A stretch of 64,000 nt of DNA. Source: Piezodorus guildinii. Lineage: Eukaryota; Arthropoda; Insecta; Hemiptera; Pentatomidae. The notes beneath the pieces were generated by a model, which searched no databases, was not told the DNA's origin, and worked only from the letters and a program-made list of their open reading frames with translations. Position numbers and translations under genes: made by a program. Where the stretch lies: assembly GCA_023052935.1 (NCBI GenBank), contig CM041298.1, forward strand, positions 2,356,001-2,420,000, read 5' to 3'. Below are positions 11,770-23,310 of the stretch, piece by piece. Every line of letters starts with the position of its first letter. Within the stretch, counting starts at the first letter, position 1.

Positions 11770-12521
11770 ATCTGGTGCGGGCAACACACGACTTTCACTT
11801 ACCTCCATTTTTAAAATCAATGAAAGAATTTTCAAATACAGTTAGAGATAAAAATACGTGAAATTATTAAGGAATTAATAAAATTGAATTTATATAGAAA
11901 CATGTGTTTTATTAAAAAATCAATTATATTATTATCTTAAATAATCAGTTAGTTTTATCTTCTTTTCATCACTCTCCCATTAACTTCCAAAAGCTTGTGT
12001 ATGAGATGATATTTTTTCTAAAATCTTTAGCTTTCCAACGGTATATCATACATATATATTACTGCTCTTATGTTCAAAAACGAAAAATTTCATTAAAAAA
12101 AATATTTTTTATGTTTTCTCCTTTAGTTGGGTATCGAATTTATTCAATTTATATATTTACCTGTTTTTTATCAGCGTTAACAAGATAATCTAGTTATTAT
12201 TATTGAATCTACAAAATTAAAGGTACTTTAGGGGAAGAAAATTTAAAATATCGGCATTTAAGCCCTGTCAGACCATTTTTATCCAAATAAAACCTACATG
12301 ATATTAAAGCCCATTAAATTTTACATCGATATAGCGAGTTTAATCAAAATCGTCGGAACCGTTTTCGAGAAAATCGAAAAAAGGTGCAAAATGCATAGTA
12401 TAAAGTGTCTCTTCTGGTAAGCTCATTTTGATGAAAAAAGTTTTGTCACGTCTCGGGCGTATAGTTGTCTTAAATATGAAATTTCAGTTATATAGGACTT
12501 ACCGTTTCCGCCCGGAAGTTA

Positions 12522-12557
<36 letters not shown>

Positions 12558-12680
12558 CTTTTTGCGGGACTTGGTTATTTGGACTCAGGGGACCCTAAAA
12601 CGTGTATTTCCGTTGAAAACTGGAATTCGAAAATTTTCACGATCGCAATACTTCCCCTTACTATATATTGTAAGTGAAAG
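11770..12680 (+). repeat. Family A repeat, complete copy
   Basis: It runs from ATCTGGTGCGGGCAACACAC plus ACTTTCACTTACCT to GTAAGTGAAAGTAAAA. A (CA)n tract lies at 12525-12554 just before CAGACCTTTTTGCGGGAC. This is one of the best references for the family. Confidence 0.9.
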
Positions 12681-13225
12681 TAAAAAGTATCAACAATTAA
12701 CACAGAGTTGATGTATGAAACAGAAATAAAAAAAATTAGGCATTTTCATAAATAATAATCTGACTTGGAACGTACAAACTCAGTCCAACTCAGAAAACTA
12801 AATTTTCAGCCTTCTACGCCGATCAGAAAAATCCTAATAAGTAACGTGATTATGCTGTACCTGAATTATGGAAGTATGACCTATACGGACATCACAGAAA
12901 AATTATTAAATAGACTTCAAAGAGCCCAGAATGAAGCTATACGTTATATAACGCAAACCCCAATAGATCGTCATAATTACACCTTACTACAAACAGTTAA
13001 ACTGGATGAAGATTAGGTCAAAAAGAGTATTTAATTTATTAACAATAACATGTAAAATATTAAAGCGCGAAACCCCGAGCTAACTTTATGCAAATATGAT
13101 CTTCTTACACGACATTCATAATAATGAAGGAGTTTTGTTGACCGTTGAGAAATTAGATGAGGAAGTTGGTTGGGAGTGCGGTCATAAATTAGAAACACAC
13201 AAAATAAGTGCTATTTAAATTATGT

Positions 13226-13265
13226 GCCGACGTTTCGGCCTACAATGTGGGTATTCATCAGGGCT
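13226..13265 (-). ncRNA. Hammerhead-like motif in left arm
   Basis: On the minus strand it reads CTGATGA, a weak helix (CCCACA with TGTAGG), then GAAACGTC and GGC pairing with GCC. The paired copy is at 14031. Catalysis is not shown: the helix is imperfect. Confidence 0.35.
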
Positions 13266-14030
13266 AAAAGAAACAAGATAACAACCAATGTAATTATAGA
13301 CTTAATAATGCGTTAGGTATATAATAATAATATGACAGTAATAAATTATGGGAACATAAATAATATTAAATGTAAAATGATAATAAGATGACAATTATAA
13401 AGTATGGAAATAAGGTGACAGTTATAAAGTATGGAAATAAACAAAATTAAGATGATAGTTATAAAGTATGGAAGTAGACATAATTGAGATGATAATATTG
13501 TAATGAGAATATATAAAGAGAGACTAAGCCAATGAAAAAAGACAAAGGAAAAATATGTGAACAATTAAAATTTAAAATATGAACAATTTTGAAGTAATAT
13601 ATGACGGTAATATATTAAAAACATAGTTAAGATTATAGGTAATAACTATGTTAGGTAATAGGTATTAACTATGTTTTTAATATATTACCGTCATATATCA
13701 CTTCAAAATTGTTAATATTTAAAATTTTAATTGTTCACATATTTTTCTTTTGTCATTTTTTCATTGGCTTAGTCTCTCTTTATATATTCTCATTACAATA
13801 TTATCATCTCAATTATGTTTACTTCCATACTTTATAACTATCTTCTTAATTTTGTTTATTTCCATACTTTATAACTGTCACCTTATTTCCATACTTTATA
13901 ACTGTCATCTTATTATCATTTTACATTTAATATTATTTATGTTCCCATAATTTATTACTGTCATATTATTATTATATACCTAACGCATTATTAAGTCTAT
14001 AATTACATTGGTTGTTATCTTGTTTCTTTT

Positions 14031-14073
14031 AGCCCTGATGAATACCCACATTGTAGGCCGAAACGTCGGCACA
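14031..14073 (+). ncRNA. Hammerhead-like motif in right arm
   Basis: CTGATGA is at 14035-14041 and GAAACGTC at 14060-14067. GCC before and GGC after can pair as helix I. Helix II between them is degenerate. Confidence 0.35.
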
Positions 14074-14353
14074 TAATTTAAATAGCACTTATTTTTGTGT
14101 TTCTAATTTATGACCGCACCCCCAACCATCTTCCTCATCTGACATTCATAATAGAAATAATAAAGCATCTAAATATACATTACTGATTCCGAAACATAAA
14201 ACATCGATTTTCAATAAATCATTCATAGTAAGTTCATGTAGAACATTTAATATGTTCAATAAAAAAATTAATTTAAATCAATTATTGGAAACAATTTAAA
14301 AAAAATATATAAGAGAAATAATAAATGAGAAATAATTTTAAGTTTGATAACAA

Positions 14354-15062
14354 ATTAATTCTAACAAATCCCACCAAATAACCTTTACCCTTCGCCGTAA
14401 ACCAATGACTTCCTGCCCCACAGTATCCTTTAATGACACTCCACTATCCCCTTTTGAACAGATTCGATATCTCGGACTCCACCTTGACAAACATCTGACT
14501 TGGAATCCCCATACAAGACTGAAAAGACAAGAAACTGCTCGACGCTTTCGACTACTCCTACACTTACTGGACAAACGCTCCAACCTACCACTTAATTACA
14601 AAAGACTTATTTATATGACCATCATAAGACCGATATGGACTTACGGAGTAGAGCTATGGGACTCTACCAAACCATCAAATTCTTCTCGTATCCAATCCTT
14701 ACAATCCAAAATCCTTCGTGAAATCCTTAACGCTCCTTACTTTGTCACGAATAAGCTCATCCATAAAGACCTTAATATCCTTAAGACCCGAACCAGATAT
14801 CAATCATTCCATGAAAAACTCCATTTCCACTCTAATCCACTAGTTTCTAGCCTATCATCCTCTCCGATTTCTGATAAACCTCCGAGGCGTCAGAAAAGAA
14901 GATGGCCCCGAGACCTTCTAGTTTAAAATATTTTTAGAGTGCTGCCGATGGGTGGCATCTTTTTATGTATTTCATGTTAGATTACTATATCCATCACATT
15001 TACTTGTTGTATATAATTATACAGTTGTAAATATCAATAAATATGTTAAAAAAAAAAAAAAA
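14354..15062 (+). pseudogene. J family LINE, 5'-truncated C-terminal copy with open frame
   Basis: The frame stays open from about 14354 to 14926 and covers the J thumb and C-terminus: SFNDTPLSPFEQIRYLGLHL, LTWNPHTRLKRQETARR, IRPIWTYGVELW and PRRQKRRWPRDLLV. The palm with YADD is absent, so it cannot act. Poly(A) is at 15048-15062. AGTTTGATAACAA at 14341-14353 and AGTTTGACAACAA at 15063-15075 form a 13-bp duplication with one difference, so the insertion is fairly young. The target is the CR1-like LINE. Confidence 0.92.
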
Positions 15063-15559
15063 AGTTTGACAACAATATATTATATTAGAAAGACTTAACT
15101 AATATATGTAAATAATATATTTTAAATTTTATGTTGTTAAAGTCTGTAATGTATATAGCGTATATAAGAGTGTTAGAAACGTTTATGTGAAAAGAATGAT
15201 GGAGAGTTAAATTTCCTTTTATGTTTATTTATTTTTATTTTAATCTCAAATTGGATATTTTATTTTGCTTTGATGATGTTGTAACCATTAGATAGTATTA
15301 ATACTAGGAATATATATATATATATACTGTAAATACTGACTGACTCAAGGTAAATTATAAATTTATATACAATTCCTTTTCATTTTAATAGAGGATCAGT
15401 TTGGTCCTAAATGTAACAGGTCAATAACAAAATGTATTCTATTCTATTCTATTTATGCTAATGAACACCATTTTATGTAAGACGTTAAAACAATAACAAT
15501 GTCTTCATTTCTACTGGGGCAAGTGCCTACAGAAATATACAGAGGACATTGTGGGCTTT

Positions 15560-15960
15560 AGTAAATTAGAATAAGAATTTTTCGTTTTTGTTTTTCTCTC
15601 TTCATATCTATATTCACGCCTGCCAGAATGTATCTGACAATCAGCAAACGCGATGTACAAATACAGGAGGAAAGTGCCCAGCAGAATCCCTTCCAAGGCT
15701 TTAATTCAGGTAGAGGAGGTCTCTCATCCAGCTTCTCTTTAGCCTTTTTTTGACTAGAATTTCAACTACTGACATATTGTCAGTCTATTGTCGTGTCCGT
15801 TAATTTTACTGTGAAAAGCTGTATAGAGTGTTCGTATATGTTGGTCAACTGTTGGTTGTTTTAAGTCCGTGTGCAGGGTTTTGTTGTTTACGTACCAAGG
15901 AGCTGTCGTTATAGAGTAGGAATTAAAAAAAATAATAATAAAAAAAAGATAACAAAGAAA
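15560..15960 (-). pseudogene. Jockey-like LINE of a second family, C-terminal fragment
   Basis: The minus frame 15766-15972 contains APWYVNNKTLHTDLKQPTVD followed by QHIRTLYTAFHSKINGHDNR, the C-terminal signature of Jockey-clade enzymes. It matches the copy at 41692-42160 and differs clearly from J. The frame breaks beyond 15766. Confidence 0.7.
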
Positions 15961-16124
15961 AAAATCTAGCACGATAACCCCTTCCCGTTGTTAAAATAAA
16001 TTTAAGATCTTTGGAATAAAGTTGGAGATAAAAAAAGGTTGAAGAGATACATGAGTTTCGATAGTAACTGTGTTTCAGATTACATTATCCAACAATATAA
16101 GTTATTATCTGCAACAATCAGTTA

Positions 16125-16994
16125 TTGGCTCGTTTCACATAAAATGTCCGTTTTTATAGTTTCTGAAATACATAAAGGATTTTGCAGGTCTCTGTTGTTT
16201 TCTTCTGAATGTTTACATATTTAAAGTAAACAGTTACTAATCCTATACCTTTGTATTATAAACGTTAGCTTCCCAATCAATTACCCACATTTTAGTATAC
16301 CTCCAAATATGAACATGGAAACACGCGATTTTAGAGTAATATTTCTGTACGAGTTTAAACTCGGCCATTCAGCAGCTGAGGCCGCTAGAAATATTTGCAA
16401 GGCGTTTGGGGAAGGGAGTCTTCATGAACGGACCATTCGCCGTTGGTTTGATAAGTTTTCAGCTGGGATACCGACTTGGAAAACAGTAGAAGGAAACCCC
16501 AACCAAACAGTAAAAGGACTCTCAGCACAACTAAATGCAAGTGCATCTACCGTTTCCAGACATTTAAAGTGTATTGGGAAAGTAAAAAAGCTCGATACAT
16601 GGGTACCTCATGATCTTACTGAGCGACAGCAAGACCGCATGTTTCAAAACATACCGTGCAAAAATAGAAAGAACTGGGCTACGAAGTTCTTCCGCACCCA
16701 CCATATTCTCTCGACTTGTCTCCGACAGATTACCACCTGTTCAGGAATTTAGACAACTTCTTCAAAGGAAAACTTTTTGAAAATGATAATCAAGAGAAAA
16801 GTGCGTTTTCAGATTTTGTTTCACTTCAAAGCTCAGAGTTTTTCAGTTCGGGGATAAAAAAGTTGGTGTCACGTTGGGAAAAATGTGTATAAAAAGAAGG
16901 TAAACACTTGGAATAAAATTATCTAGTTTTCATATCGTATTTTTAATAAAAGTCCTTTACCTTGAAAACGGACATTTCAAGTGACACAACCCAA
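16125..16994 (+). mobile_element. mariner (mellifera type) deletion derivative, 870 bp
   Basis: Inverted ends (TTGGCTCGTTTCACATAAAA at the left; the complement TTGGGTTGTGTCACTTGAAA at the right) are flanked by TA at 16123-16124 and 16995-16996, the mariner target. Full mariners are about 1.3 kb. The missing middle would encode most of the catalytic domain. Confidence 0.9.
16309..16752 (+). pseudogene. mariner transposase, DNA-binding half joined out of frame to C-terminus
   Basis: A full transposase would cut and paste the element at TA sites. Residues 1-110 hold the paired helix-turn-helix domain (FKLGHSAAEAARNIC, ERTIRRWFDKF, LNASASTVSRHLKCIGKVKK) and the linker WVPHDLTERQ. After MFQNIPCKN, at about 16665, the sequence jumps to the late part of the gene in another frame; the expected C-terminus (KLVSRWEKCV) can be read at about 16858-16890. 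The DD34D catalytic residues are lost. The start fits the family's N-terminus. It could bind DNA but not cut it. Confidence 0.85.
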
Positions 16995-17124
16995 TAGTTC
17001 TACCCGCTTTTCATTACTTTCCATTTCTTTATACAACTTCATATTTCAATCATATTTTTTTTAATCTTTACCTTTTCAACACTATATAATATGATATCAT
17101 AAGCGATATATTATAGAGAGTTCA

Positions 17125-17149
<25 letters not shown>

Positions 17150-17155
<6 letters not shown>

Positions 17156-17493
17156 AAGATACCTTAGGGAAAACAATTAAAATATTGGCATTTGGACATA
17201 GTGAGAATATTTCTATCAGAATGAAACCTACATTATATTGGAGCCTGTTGAATTCCACATCGATATAGCGAGTTTAATCAAAATCATTTGAGGCGTTTTA
17301 GAGATAATTGCAGAAGTTGCAAACCCCATGTTATAAAGTGGCACTTCAGGTTAGCCGATTTTCCTGAAAAAGTTGCTGTAACATCTCAGTTTTTCCAGCT
17401 AAACTTATCACACACACGCATTGAACTCTGGAATTAGAAAATTTTCACGATCGTAATACTTTCCCTTACGATATATTTCATATATAGGTAAGT
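17150..17493 (+). repeat. Family A repeat, right half
   Basis: It contains ATTGGCATTTGGACATAGTG and CATCGATATAGCGAGTTT and ends with the right terminal motif TAGGTAAGTGAAATTAAAA. Confidence 0.75.
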
Positions 17494-17519
17494 GAAATTA
17501 AAAAACATTGATTAATTAT

Positions 17520-17690
17520 AGTCACCTGTGGTTTTGTGGTTTAACAGCTTTTTATTCTCAACGCCATGAGATCAAACTCTGCAGATGGCACTAGTAAACT
17601 TGTGGTCCCGAGAATGTGTGTTGTCAGGTACTCGTTTAAGATTCACTGTACCACAGCAGCTTAATAATGTGGCGTTTAATTATTAAGAAA
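17520..17690 (+). mobile_element. tRNA-derived SINE, old copy
   Basis: GTCACCTGTGGTTTTGTGGT and AGATCAAACTC resemble the SINE-T head; TTGTCAGGTACTCGTTTAAG is its body; the end is ATTATTAAGAAAACAAAACC. Confidence 0.6.
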
Positions 17691-18212
17691 ACAAAACCAA
17701 CAAAAAATAGTGGGAGTGCCTCTGTGCGACGACGAAATATCTCTGCTAGTTATAAATTTTTGGTATTTATTTATTTGAACCGTTGACAGACGGATTCTTT
17801 TTTATTCCTTATTCGGATTCTGCGCATCTTGAAACGTAAGCCCTCCAATTTTGAAGGGAGTTATTTTTTTTTGGTCGATTACAAAGGTTCATTTTTGAAA
17901 ATAACAAACCAAAAGAATCATGGAATGTTTTATTTTGTTTTCATTTTCCTTTTTTTTTTCCTTTCCATAAAAATTGTCAAATAGATTAAATGGACGGTGG
18001 GGGGAGATTTACCCCGCACCCCCCTCCCTCCCCCGCACTCCAAAGTAAATGGGGACGGCCCCTTCGATAATAACTTTTTGATGGTTCTTCATCTTTTAAA
18101 ATTAGAATGGAACAATTTCGTATCTCCTTGTCAGCACTTCTCATGAATAAAACATCTTTTGTTTGTAAATATTATTGTTATTCAATTTTTTTTTTTGTTT
18201 ACATTAATTTAC

Positions 18213-18215
<3 letters not shown>
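17691..18215. other. No gene recognised
   Basis: AT-rich sequence with a short C-rich patch (about 18001-18060). No frame or repeat family seen. Confidence 0.3.

Positions 18216-18254
<39 letters not shown>
18216..18254. repeat. (AT)n microsatellite
   Basis: About 39 bp of alternating A and T next to repeat D. Confidence 0.95.
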
Positions 18255-18255
<1 letters not shown>

Positions 18256-18256
<1 letters not shown>

Positions 18257-18345
18257 CAAGGTATAAGAGAATTAAATACGCTGTGGTACAGAATCTACGG
18301 AAGTTATGTCAAGGAGTTCCAAAGTCAGATCCTGTCATTACGGAG
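18256..18345 (+). repeat. Repeat D, copy 1
   Basis: GTATAAGAGAATTAAATACG and ATGTCAAGGAGTTCCAAAGT recur in reverse at 33022-33106, also beside an (AT)n run. The family is unclassified. Confidence 0.7.
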
Positions 18346-18560
18346 TTAAGCTTTTTTGCTCTACTAAACCATCAAATTCTTCCCGTATCCAATCCTTACA
18401 ATCCAAAACCGTTCGAAAAATCCTCAACGCTCCTTACTTTATCACGAATAAACTCATACATAAAGACCTTAATATCCCATATGTTGCTGATTTGGCCCGA
18501 AGCAGGTATCAATCCTTCCATGACAAACTCCACTCCCACTCTAACCAGTGGGTTGTGCAG
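18346..18560 (+). pseudogene. J family LINE, C-terminal fragment at the head of an array
   Basis: Read in changing frames it gives KPSNSSRIQSLQSK, RKILNAPYFITNKLIHKDLN and IPYVADLARSRYQSFHDKL. It leads straight into the 73-bp array, which repeats its last part. Confidence 0.85.
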
Positions 18561-19298
18561 CTGATTTGGCCCGAAGCAGGTATCAATCCTTCCATGACAA
18601 ACTCCACTCCCACTCTAACCAGTGGGTGTGCAGCTGATTTGGCCCGAAGCAGGTATCAATCCTTCCATGACAAACTCCACTCCCACTCTAACCAGTGGGT
18701 GTGCAGCTGATTTGGCCCGAAGCAGGTATCAATCCTTCCATGACAAACTCCACTCCCACTCTAACCAGTGGGTGTGCAGCTGATTTGGCCCGAAGCAGGT
18801 ATCAATCCTTCCATGACAAACTCCACTCCCACTCTAACCAGTGGGTGTGCAGCTGATTTGGCCCGAAGCAGGTATCAATCCTTCCATGACAAACTCCACT
18901 CCCACTCTAACCAGTGGGTGTGCAGCTGATTTGGCCCGAAGCAGGTATCAATCCTTCCATGACAAACTCCACTCCCACTCTAACCAGTGGGTGTGCAGCT
19001 GATTTGGCCCGAAGCAGGTATCAATCCTTCCATGACAAACTCCACTCCCACTCTAACCAGTGGGTGTGCAGCTGATTTGGCCCGAAGCAGGTATCAATCC
19101 TTCCATGACAAACTCCACTCCCACTCTAACCAGTGGGTGTGCAGCTGATTTGGCCCGAAGCAGGTATCAATCCTTCCATGACAAACTCCACTCCCACTCT
19201 AACCAGTGGGTGTGCAGCTGATTTGGCCCGAAGCAGGTATCAATCCTTCCATGACAAACTCCACTCCCACTCTAACCAGTGGGTGTGCAGCTGATTTT
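18487..19298 (+). repeat. 73-bp tandem array derived from LINE coding sequence
   Basis: The first unit (18487-18560) is 74 bp. Ten further units start every 73 bp from 18561 (18634, 18707 and so on to 19218) and look identical by eye; a partial unit ends at about 19298. Each encodes a piece of the J C-terminus (ADLARSRYQSFHDKLHSHSN) and ends AGTGGGTGTGCAG. Because 73 is not a multiple of three, the array cannot be read as protein. Identity implies very recent amplification or homogenisation, or an assembly artefact. Confidence 0.95.
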
Positions 19299-19419
19299 CC
19301 TTATCAGAAATAAAAAATCATTAAATGATTTAAACCGTTTTGAGCAAGCAAAATACCACTTAAAGATAATGGACCTCGAATTAAAACTGATGCATAAAAA
19401 CTCCTTTTTTTTCAGTGGC

Positions 19420-19640
19420 CCTGGGCCTCGCGGTGTAATCTCGCGTTTCACGATGCAATTTGTAATGTAGGGTCATCACGCCTAATTTTGTGAGTGGCCA
19501 TCCTTTGGCTGACGGGTCTCACATCTCACACTCGGGGGAGAGGTTGTGAGTGAATCCCCATTTAATTACATCCTTATAAAAGCCCCGCAGCGACTGGGAT
19601 TCAAACTCAGAACCTGTAGCATGAGAGAATAGCGCGCTAA
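19420..19640 (-). mobile_element. Probable tRNA-derived SINE, another family
   Basis: The minus strand from 19640 reads TAGCGCGCTATTCTCTCATG and then GAGTTTGAATCCCAGTC, a B-box-like motif. The body has no match to SINE-T. Confidence 0.4.
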
Positions 19641-19881
19641 TATATATATATATACATGATTTTTTTTTTTTAGTAAACAGAGAGAAATTAAATTTAAATA
19701 TTTTTATTTTATAGTATTTTTTATGTTAATTTTTGTTTCTTTGGCAAACAGTATGTAAAAGTTTGGATTTAATGAAACTAGATTTTGGGAATGTTCAACA
19801 TCACTACCCTAATTACGACAGATTTTTAATTTCTCCGAGGAAGAGGTTGTGACGTACTTGTACTATGTATAGGTGTGTGTG

Positions 19882-19883
<2 letters not shown>

Positions 19884-19929
<46 letters not shown>

Positions 19930-19938
19930 ATATATATA
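19884..19938. repeat. (AT)n microsatellite
   Basis: Alternating A and T with one break. Confidence 0.9.
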
Positions 19939-20320
19939 CAAAATAAAACCAATAAGGGAAAAAATTGTTTTCTAAAAAAAAAAAAAATAATAATAATAAA
20001 TTAAAACTTTAATTCAAATAATTCATATTATAAATAAGACCTCATATAATTTAAAAATTATAAATCCAAGGTTAATAGTGAAAGTATTACACAATGCAAC
20101 TAATTATCCTTTTCTTCAATGGAGAATTAAAAGATATTCTCAAGAATTAGGTGCATAAATTATTCCTAATTGTTCGTAACATCTTTCTGAACAATTCTGG
20201 AATTGGCATTAAAAATTTATAAACAAAACAACATTAAATAATCTTAAATAACGCAATAATTTTTCGTTGATGATATTAATCTTTATAATGAATTATAATT
20301 TTTTTTTCACTCACTAATAA
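19939..20320. other. No feature recognised
   Basis: AT-rich with no known motif. Confidence 0.3.
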
Positions 20321-21340
20321 TAATAATAATACTAGGCTAACCGATCACAAAGGTCCGACGCCGATACCAGCAAATACTGTCTCCACAGACTCGTCCAATG
20401 TTGACCGTTCAAGCCTAAGCCCCCGAGACCAGCCTTAACGCAATCCTCCCATCGACGCTTCGGCCTACCTTTCGGACGCCTACCAGTCGGATCAGCGAAT
20501 ACCAACTTTCTCGGAATCCGCTCCTCCCCGAGCCCAACAACTTTACTCGCCCATTTGAGTCACCGCGATGCTATCAACTCAATTATATTCAAAGTGTACA
20601 AACTTCGCAATTCCGCGTTGTGCAACCTTCTTAACTCCCCAGTGGCCTCATCTCTCTTCGGACCAAATATTTTACGCAGTACCTGATTTTCGAAAACCTT
20701 AAGACGTTGTTCATCCTTCAAAGTAAGCGGCCACGTTTCACATCCGTAAAGAACCGTCGGAAGAATAATAGTTTTATAAAGTCTAACCTTAATGTTTTTA
20801 GAGACAGAAGCCGCGAGCTAAGTAATTTAGCTTTTAATCGGGACTTTATTTCTTCCTGGATTTAATTTTTTCTTGTTATCATTGAACCTAAATACTTGAA
20901 TTTCTCTACGTGTTCAAAAGTATGACCTGAAATATTAATATCATCAAGATCGCCACCGTTTCTGCTACCAATCATACATTTCGTCTTATCGGTATTTAAT
21001 TTGAGACCTATTTGTTTACCGGTTTTTATTAACACACTTGTATTTAGTTGTATGGTTTCTGTGTCTTCACCTAGCAGTACCAAATCATCGGCATACCCCA
21101 AGACCGGAATCTTGTCACCTATATTTAAGCCTTTTTCGGTACACATCACCTTTTCTATGACATATTCTAAAGCTATATTAAATAGAACAGGTGAAAGGGA
21201 GTCACCCTGTATCAAACCCGATCGCACCTCAAATTTCTCGGAGTAATTATGACCGATTCTAACTTTATGGAATGTTTCCGACAGACACTCACTAGCTGAC
21301 AATAAACGCTTAACATTCATATCAACAAACAGAGAGATTA
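20321..21340 (-). pseudogene. RTE-like LINE, reverse transcriptase and 3' end
   Basis: The minus frame 20862-21320 (152 residues) has motif B RSGLIQGDSLSPVLFN, catalytic GYADDLVLLGED, the KTKCM motif and HVEKFKYLGSM. Further blocks continue in broken frames toward lower coordinates: YGCETWPLTL-like, then RPKGRPKRRWEDCVKAGLGG. The end at 20321-20335 is a short (ATT)n tail. Motif A and everything upstream are missing. A close relative lies at 48450-49560. Confidence 0.85.
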
Positions 21341-21654
21341 CATTATACTAATTTGATCTAATATCTAAATTGTTTGTAATTAACTTAAGGTAATTAAATG
21401 GCGAAATGTTGAGAGACAGAGTGAGTCGAACCTGAAATGTTACTTGATTAGATTAATGTTTATTTTGGAGTTTGAGAACATCAACAGAATTAAATTTAAT
21501 TTGTTTAGTTATGAGCTGGATGGAGTAACTGTAACTGTTTAATTTGATAAAATTGTTGAATGTCAAACTTGATTCAAATTTTTTATATTGATAAAAATCT
21601 GGTGCTTACAATACATGACTTTTACTCACATCCATTGTTTTGTTTTTTTAATTT
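21341..21654. other. Mostly unassigned
   Basis: At about 21597-21630 the left end of a family A copy can be recognised (ATCTGGTGCTTACAATACAT), then the J copy starts. Confidence 0.4.
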
Positions 21655-22540
21655 AAACGTCCAATCCATCCTGGTACTGTCCTCACAACTTACGCAGATG
21701 AGACATGTGTGTTATCCGTAAATAATGCCCCATATGTTGCTTCCAAAACCCTTCAGTCTCACATTACTTCCATTGAAGAATGCTGTCAAAAATAGAGAAT
21801 TAAAATCCACCCTACTAAATCCCATCAAATTACCTTCACCCTTCGTCGAAAACCTATGTCCGCCTGTCCCACTATTTCCTTTAACAATATCCCACTCACA
21901 TCGGTTGAACAGATCCGATACCTAGGACTCCATCTAGACAAACGTCTTACTTGGAATCCTCACACTAGACTGAAACGACAAGAAACAGCTCGTAGATACC
22001 GTTTACTACAACACTTACTGGACAAACGATCAAAACTTTCCACATACTACAAACAATTAATTTATATTACCATCATTAGGCCTATTTGGACATATGGGAT
22101 TGAGTTATTGGGATCCACCAAACCCTCCAATTCTTCCCGCATTCAATCCTTGCAATCCAAAATCTTCCGTAAGATCCTAAACGTCCCATACTTTGTCAGC
22201 AATAAAATAATCCAAAAAGACAAGACCTACAAAAAGACCTAAATATCCCATTAGTCGCCCGAACTAGATATTCCTCCTTTTATTCCAAATTACCCGTCCA
22301 CTCCAACCCACTCGTCCACAAACTCTCATCTCCTATTCCTGATCATCTTCCTATGCGGCTGAAAAGACGATGGCCTCGAGACCTACGTAACTGACTAAAC
22401 TTTGAAGCGTTACCACTGGACAGTTTCTTCACATGCCTGTATCACGCCCACTTGATCTATTAGCACATTTACTTAATGTATTTTATTGTATAATACAGTT
22501 GTAAAATTATTTTAAATAAAATAAAATTAAAAAATTTAAA
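21655..22540 (+). pseudogene. J family LINE, 5'-truncated copy
   Basis: Starts near the catalytic motif (TYADETCVLSV at about 21693, with Glu for the second Asp-adjacent residue). The frame 21856-22242 carries RYLGLHLDKRLTWNPHTRLK and KIFRKILNVPYFVSNK. A duplicated segment near 22215 (KDKTYKKT) breaks the end, after which RLKRRWPRDL is readable. The 3' UTR runs to about 22540. Confidence 0.88.
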
Positions 22541-22544
22541 TGTT

Positions 22545-22735
22545 TTTTATTTTTATTGAAATTTACAACTGTATTTTGTAATACAACAAGTAAATATACT
22601 GGTAATGATAAAATACATATAAAAACATGAGGAGGAAATGCCCATTGATATCACTCTACTAGGTAATCTAAACTATAAGGTCTCGAGACCATCTTCTTTT
22701 CAGAAGCATCTGAGGACCCCTTGTTAAATAAAAAA
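22545..22735 (-). pseudogene. J family LINE, 3' end only
   Basis: Minus strand: RRWSRDL-like end of the gene and the 3' UTR with ATACAGTTGTAAATTTCAAT. It lies tail to tail with the J copy before it. Confidence 0.75.
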
Positions 22736-22790
22736 TAAATAAATGAACTTCAGTTAAAAAATATTTAAGGAATTTCATACAAATGTTAAC

Positions 22791-23056
22791 TATTCATTTA
22801 TTTTATGTAACATGCTGCTGTGGCTAATCGGACGATGCTACAGTGGCAGTCCTAAATTTTAGACTATACAGGTTTAATTAGGATAAGGATCTTTAACGAG
22901 TAACTGGAAAAACTTGACCACCTTTTAACGTCCCCTCCGAAGGAGGGTATAACTAAGGATTTTTTACTCCGATTAAAAATCCTAGAGCCACATGCGGGTT
23001 TGAACCCGTGACCTTTAACACAGGAGGCTGTTATGCTAGCCACCCAGCTACAAGTG
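22791..23056 (-). mobile_element. SINE-T
   Basis: Body (CCTCCGAAGGAGGGTATAAC) and head (TTTGAACCCGTGACC, the complement of the B box) are clear on the plus strand. It is inserted between a J end and family A. Confidence 0.85.
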
Positions 23057-23059
23057 ATT

Positions 23060-23310
23060 TTATTATTATCTATGACAATCAGTTTGTTTTATCGGCTTTT
23101 TATCTCTCTCCATCAACTTTTACAATAGTATATATAAGATTATATATTTTCTAATATCTCTTTCATTCTCCTGCGTTATCTCGTTTAGTTGGACATCGAA
23201 TTCGTTCAATTTATAGGTTTACCTGTTTTTTATCAATGCTAACAAAATGATATGACCAATTTCATAAGAACTACAAAATTAAAGTTGTTTTAGTGCTAGA
23301 AATATTGAAT
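23060..23310 (+). repeat. Family A repeat, middle part
   Basis: TCAGTTTGTTTTATCGGCTT through TACAAAATTAAAGTTGTTTT. Both ends are absent. Confidence 0.75.

Larger units (their letters stand above)
13124..14140. mobile_element. FB-H foldback element, about 490-bp arms
   Basis: The arms (13155 to about 13646 and about 13646 to 14140) are reverse complements with few differences and almost no spacer. GACATTCATAATA flanks the element (13111-13123 and 14141-14153). A 31-nt extension containing GTTGACCGTTGAGAA precedes the left arm only, and the same words precede the element at 60434. Each arm carries a hammerhead-like motif. Confidence 0.85.
12733..15454 (+). pseudogene. CR1-like LINE 3' end, split by two insertions
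   Basis: Reverse transcriptase C-terminal sequence begins with KLGIFINNNLTW (about 12741), shifts frame, and continues to 13016 (RLQRAQNEAIRYI). More follows to about 13110 with stops, then resumes at 14154 (NRNNKASKYTLLIPKHKTS) and ends before 14340. The foldback at 13124-14140 and the J copy at 14354-15062 account for the gaps. The 3' UTR resumes at 15076 and ends in (TATTC)n at 15435-15454. Clade is inferred from the C-terminal pattern. Confidence 0.65.

Noticed and set aside
13346..13950. Two mirrored hydrophobic frames (13346-13564 and 13750-13950)
   Set aside because: They are the two arms of the foldback read on opposite strands, not genes.
18487..19298. Tandem array as a CRISPR-like locus
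   Set aside because: Units are contiguous and identical with no variable spacers, and the unit is LINE coding sequence.
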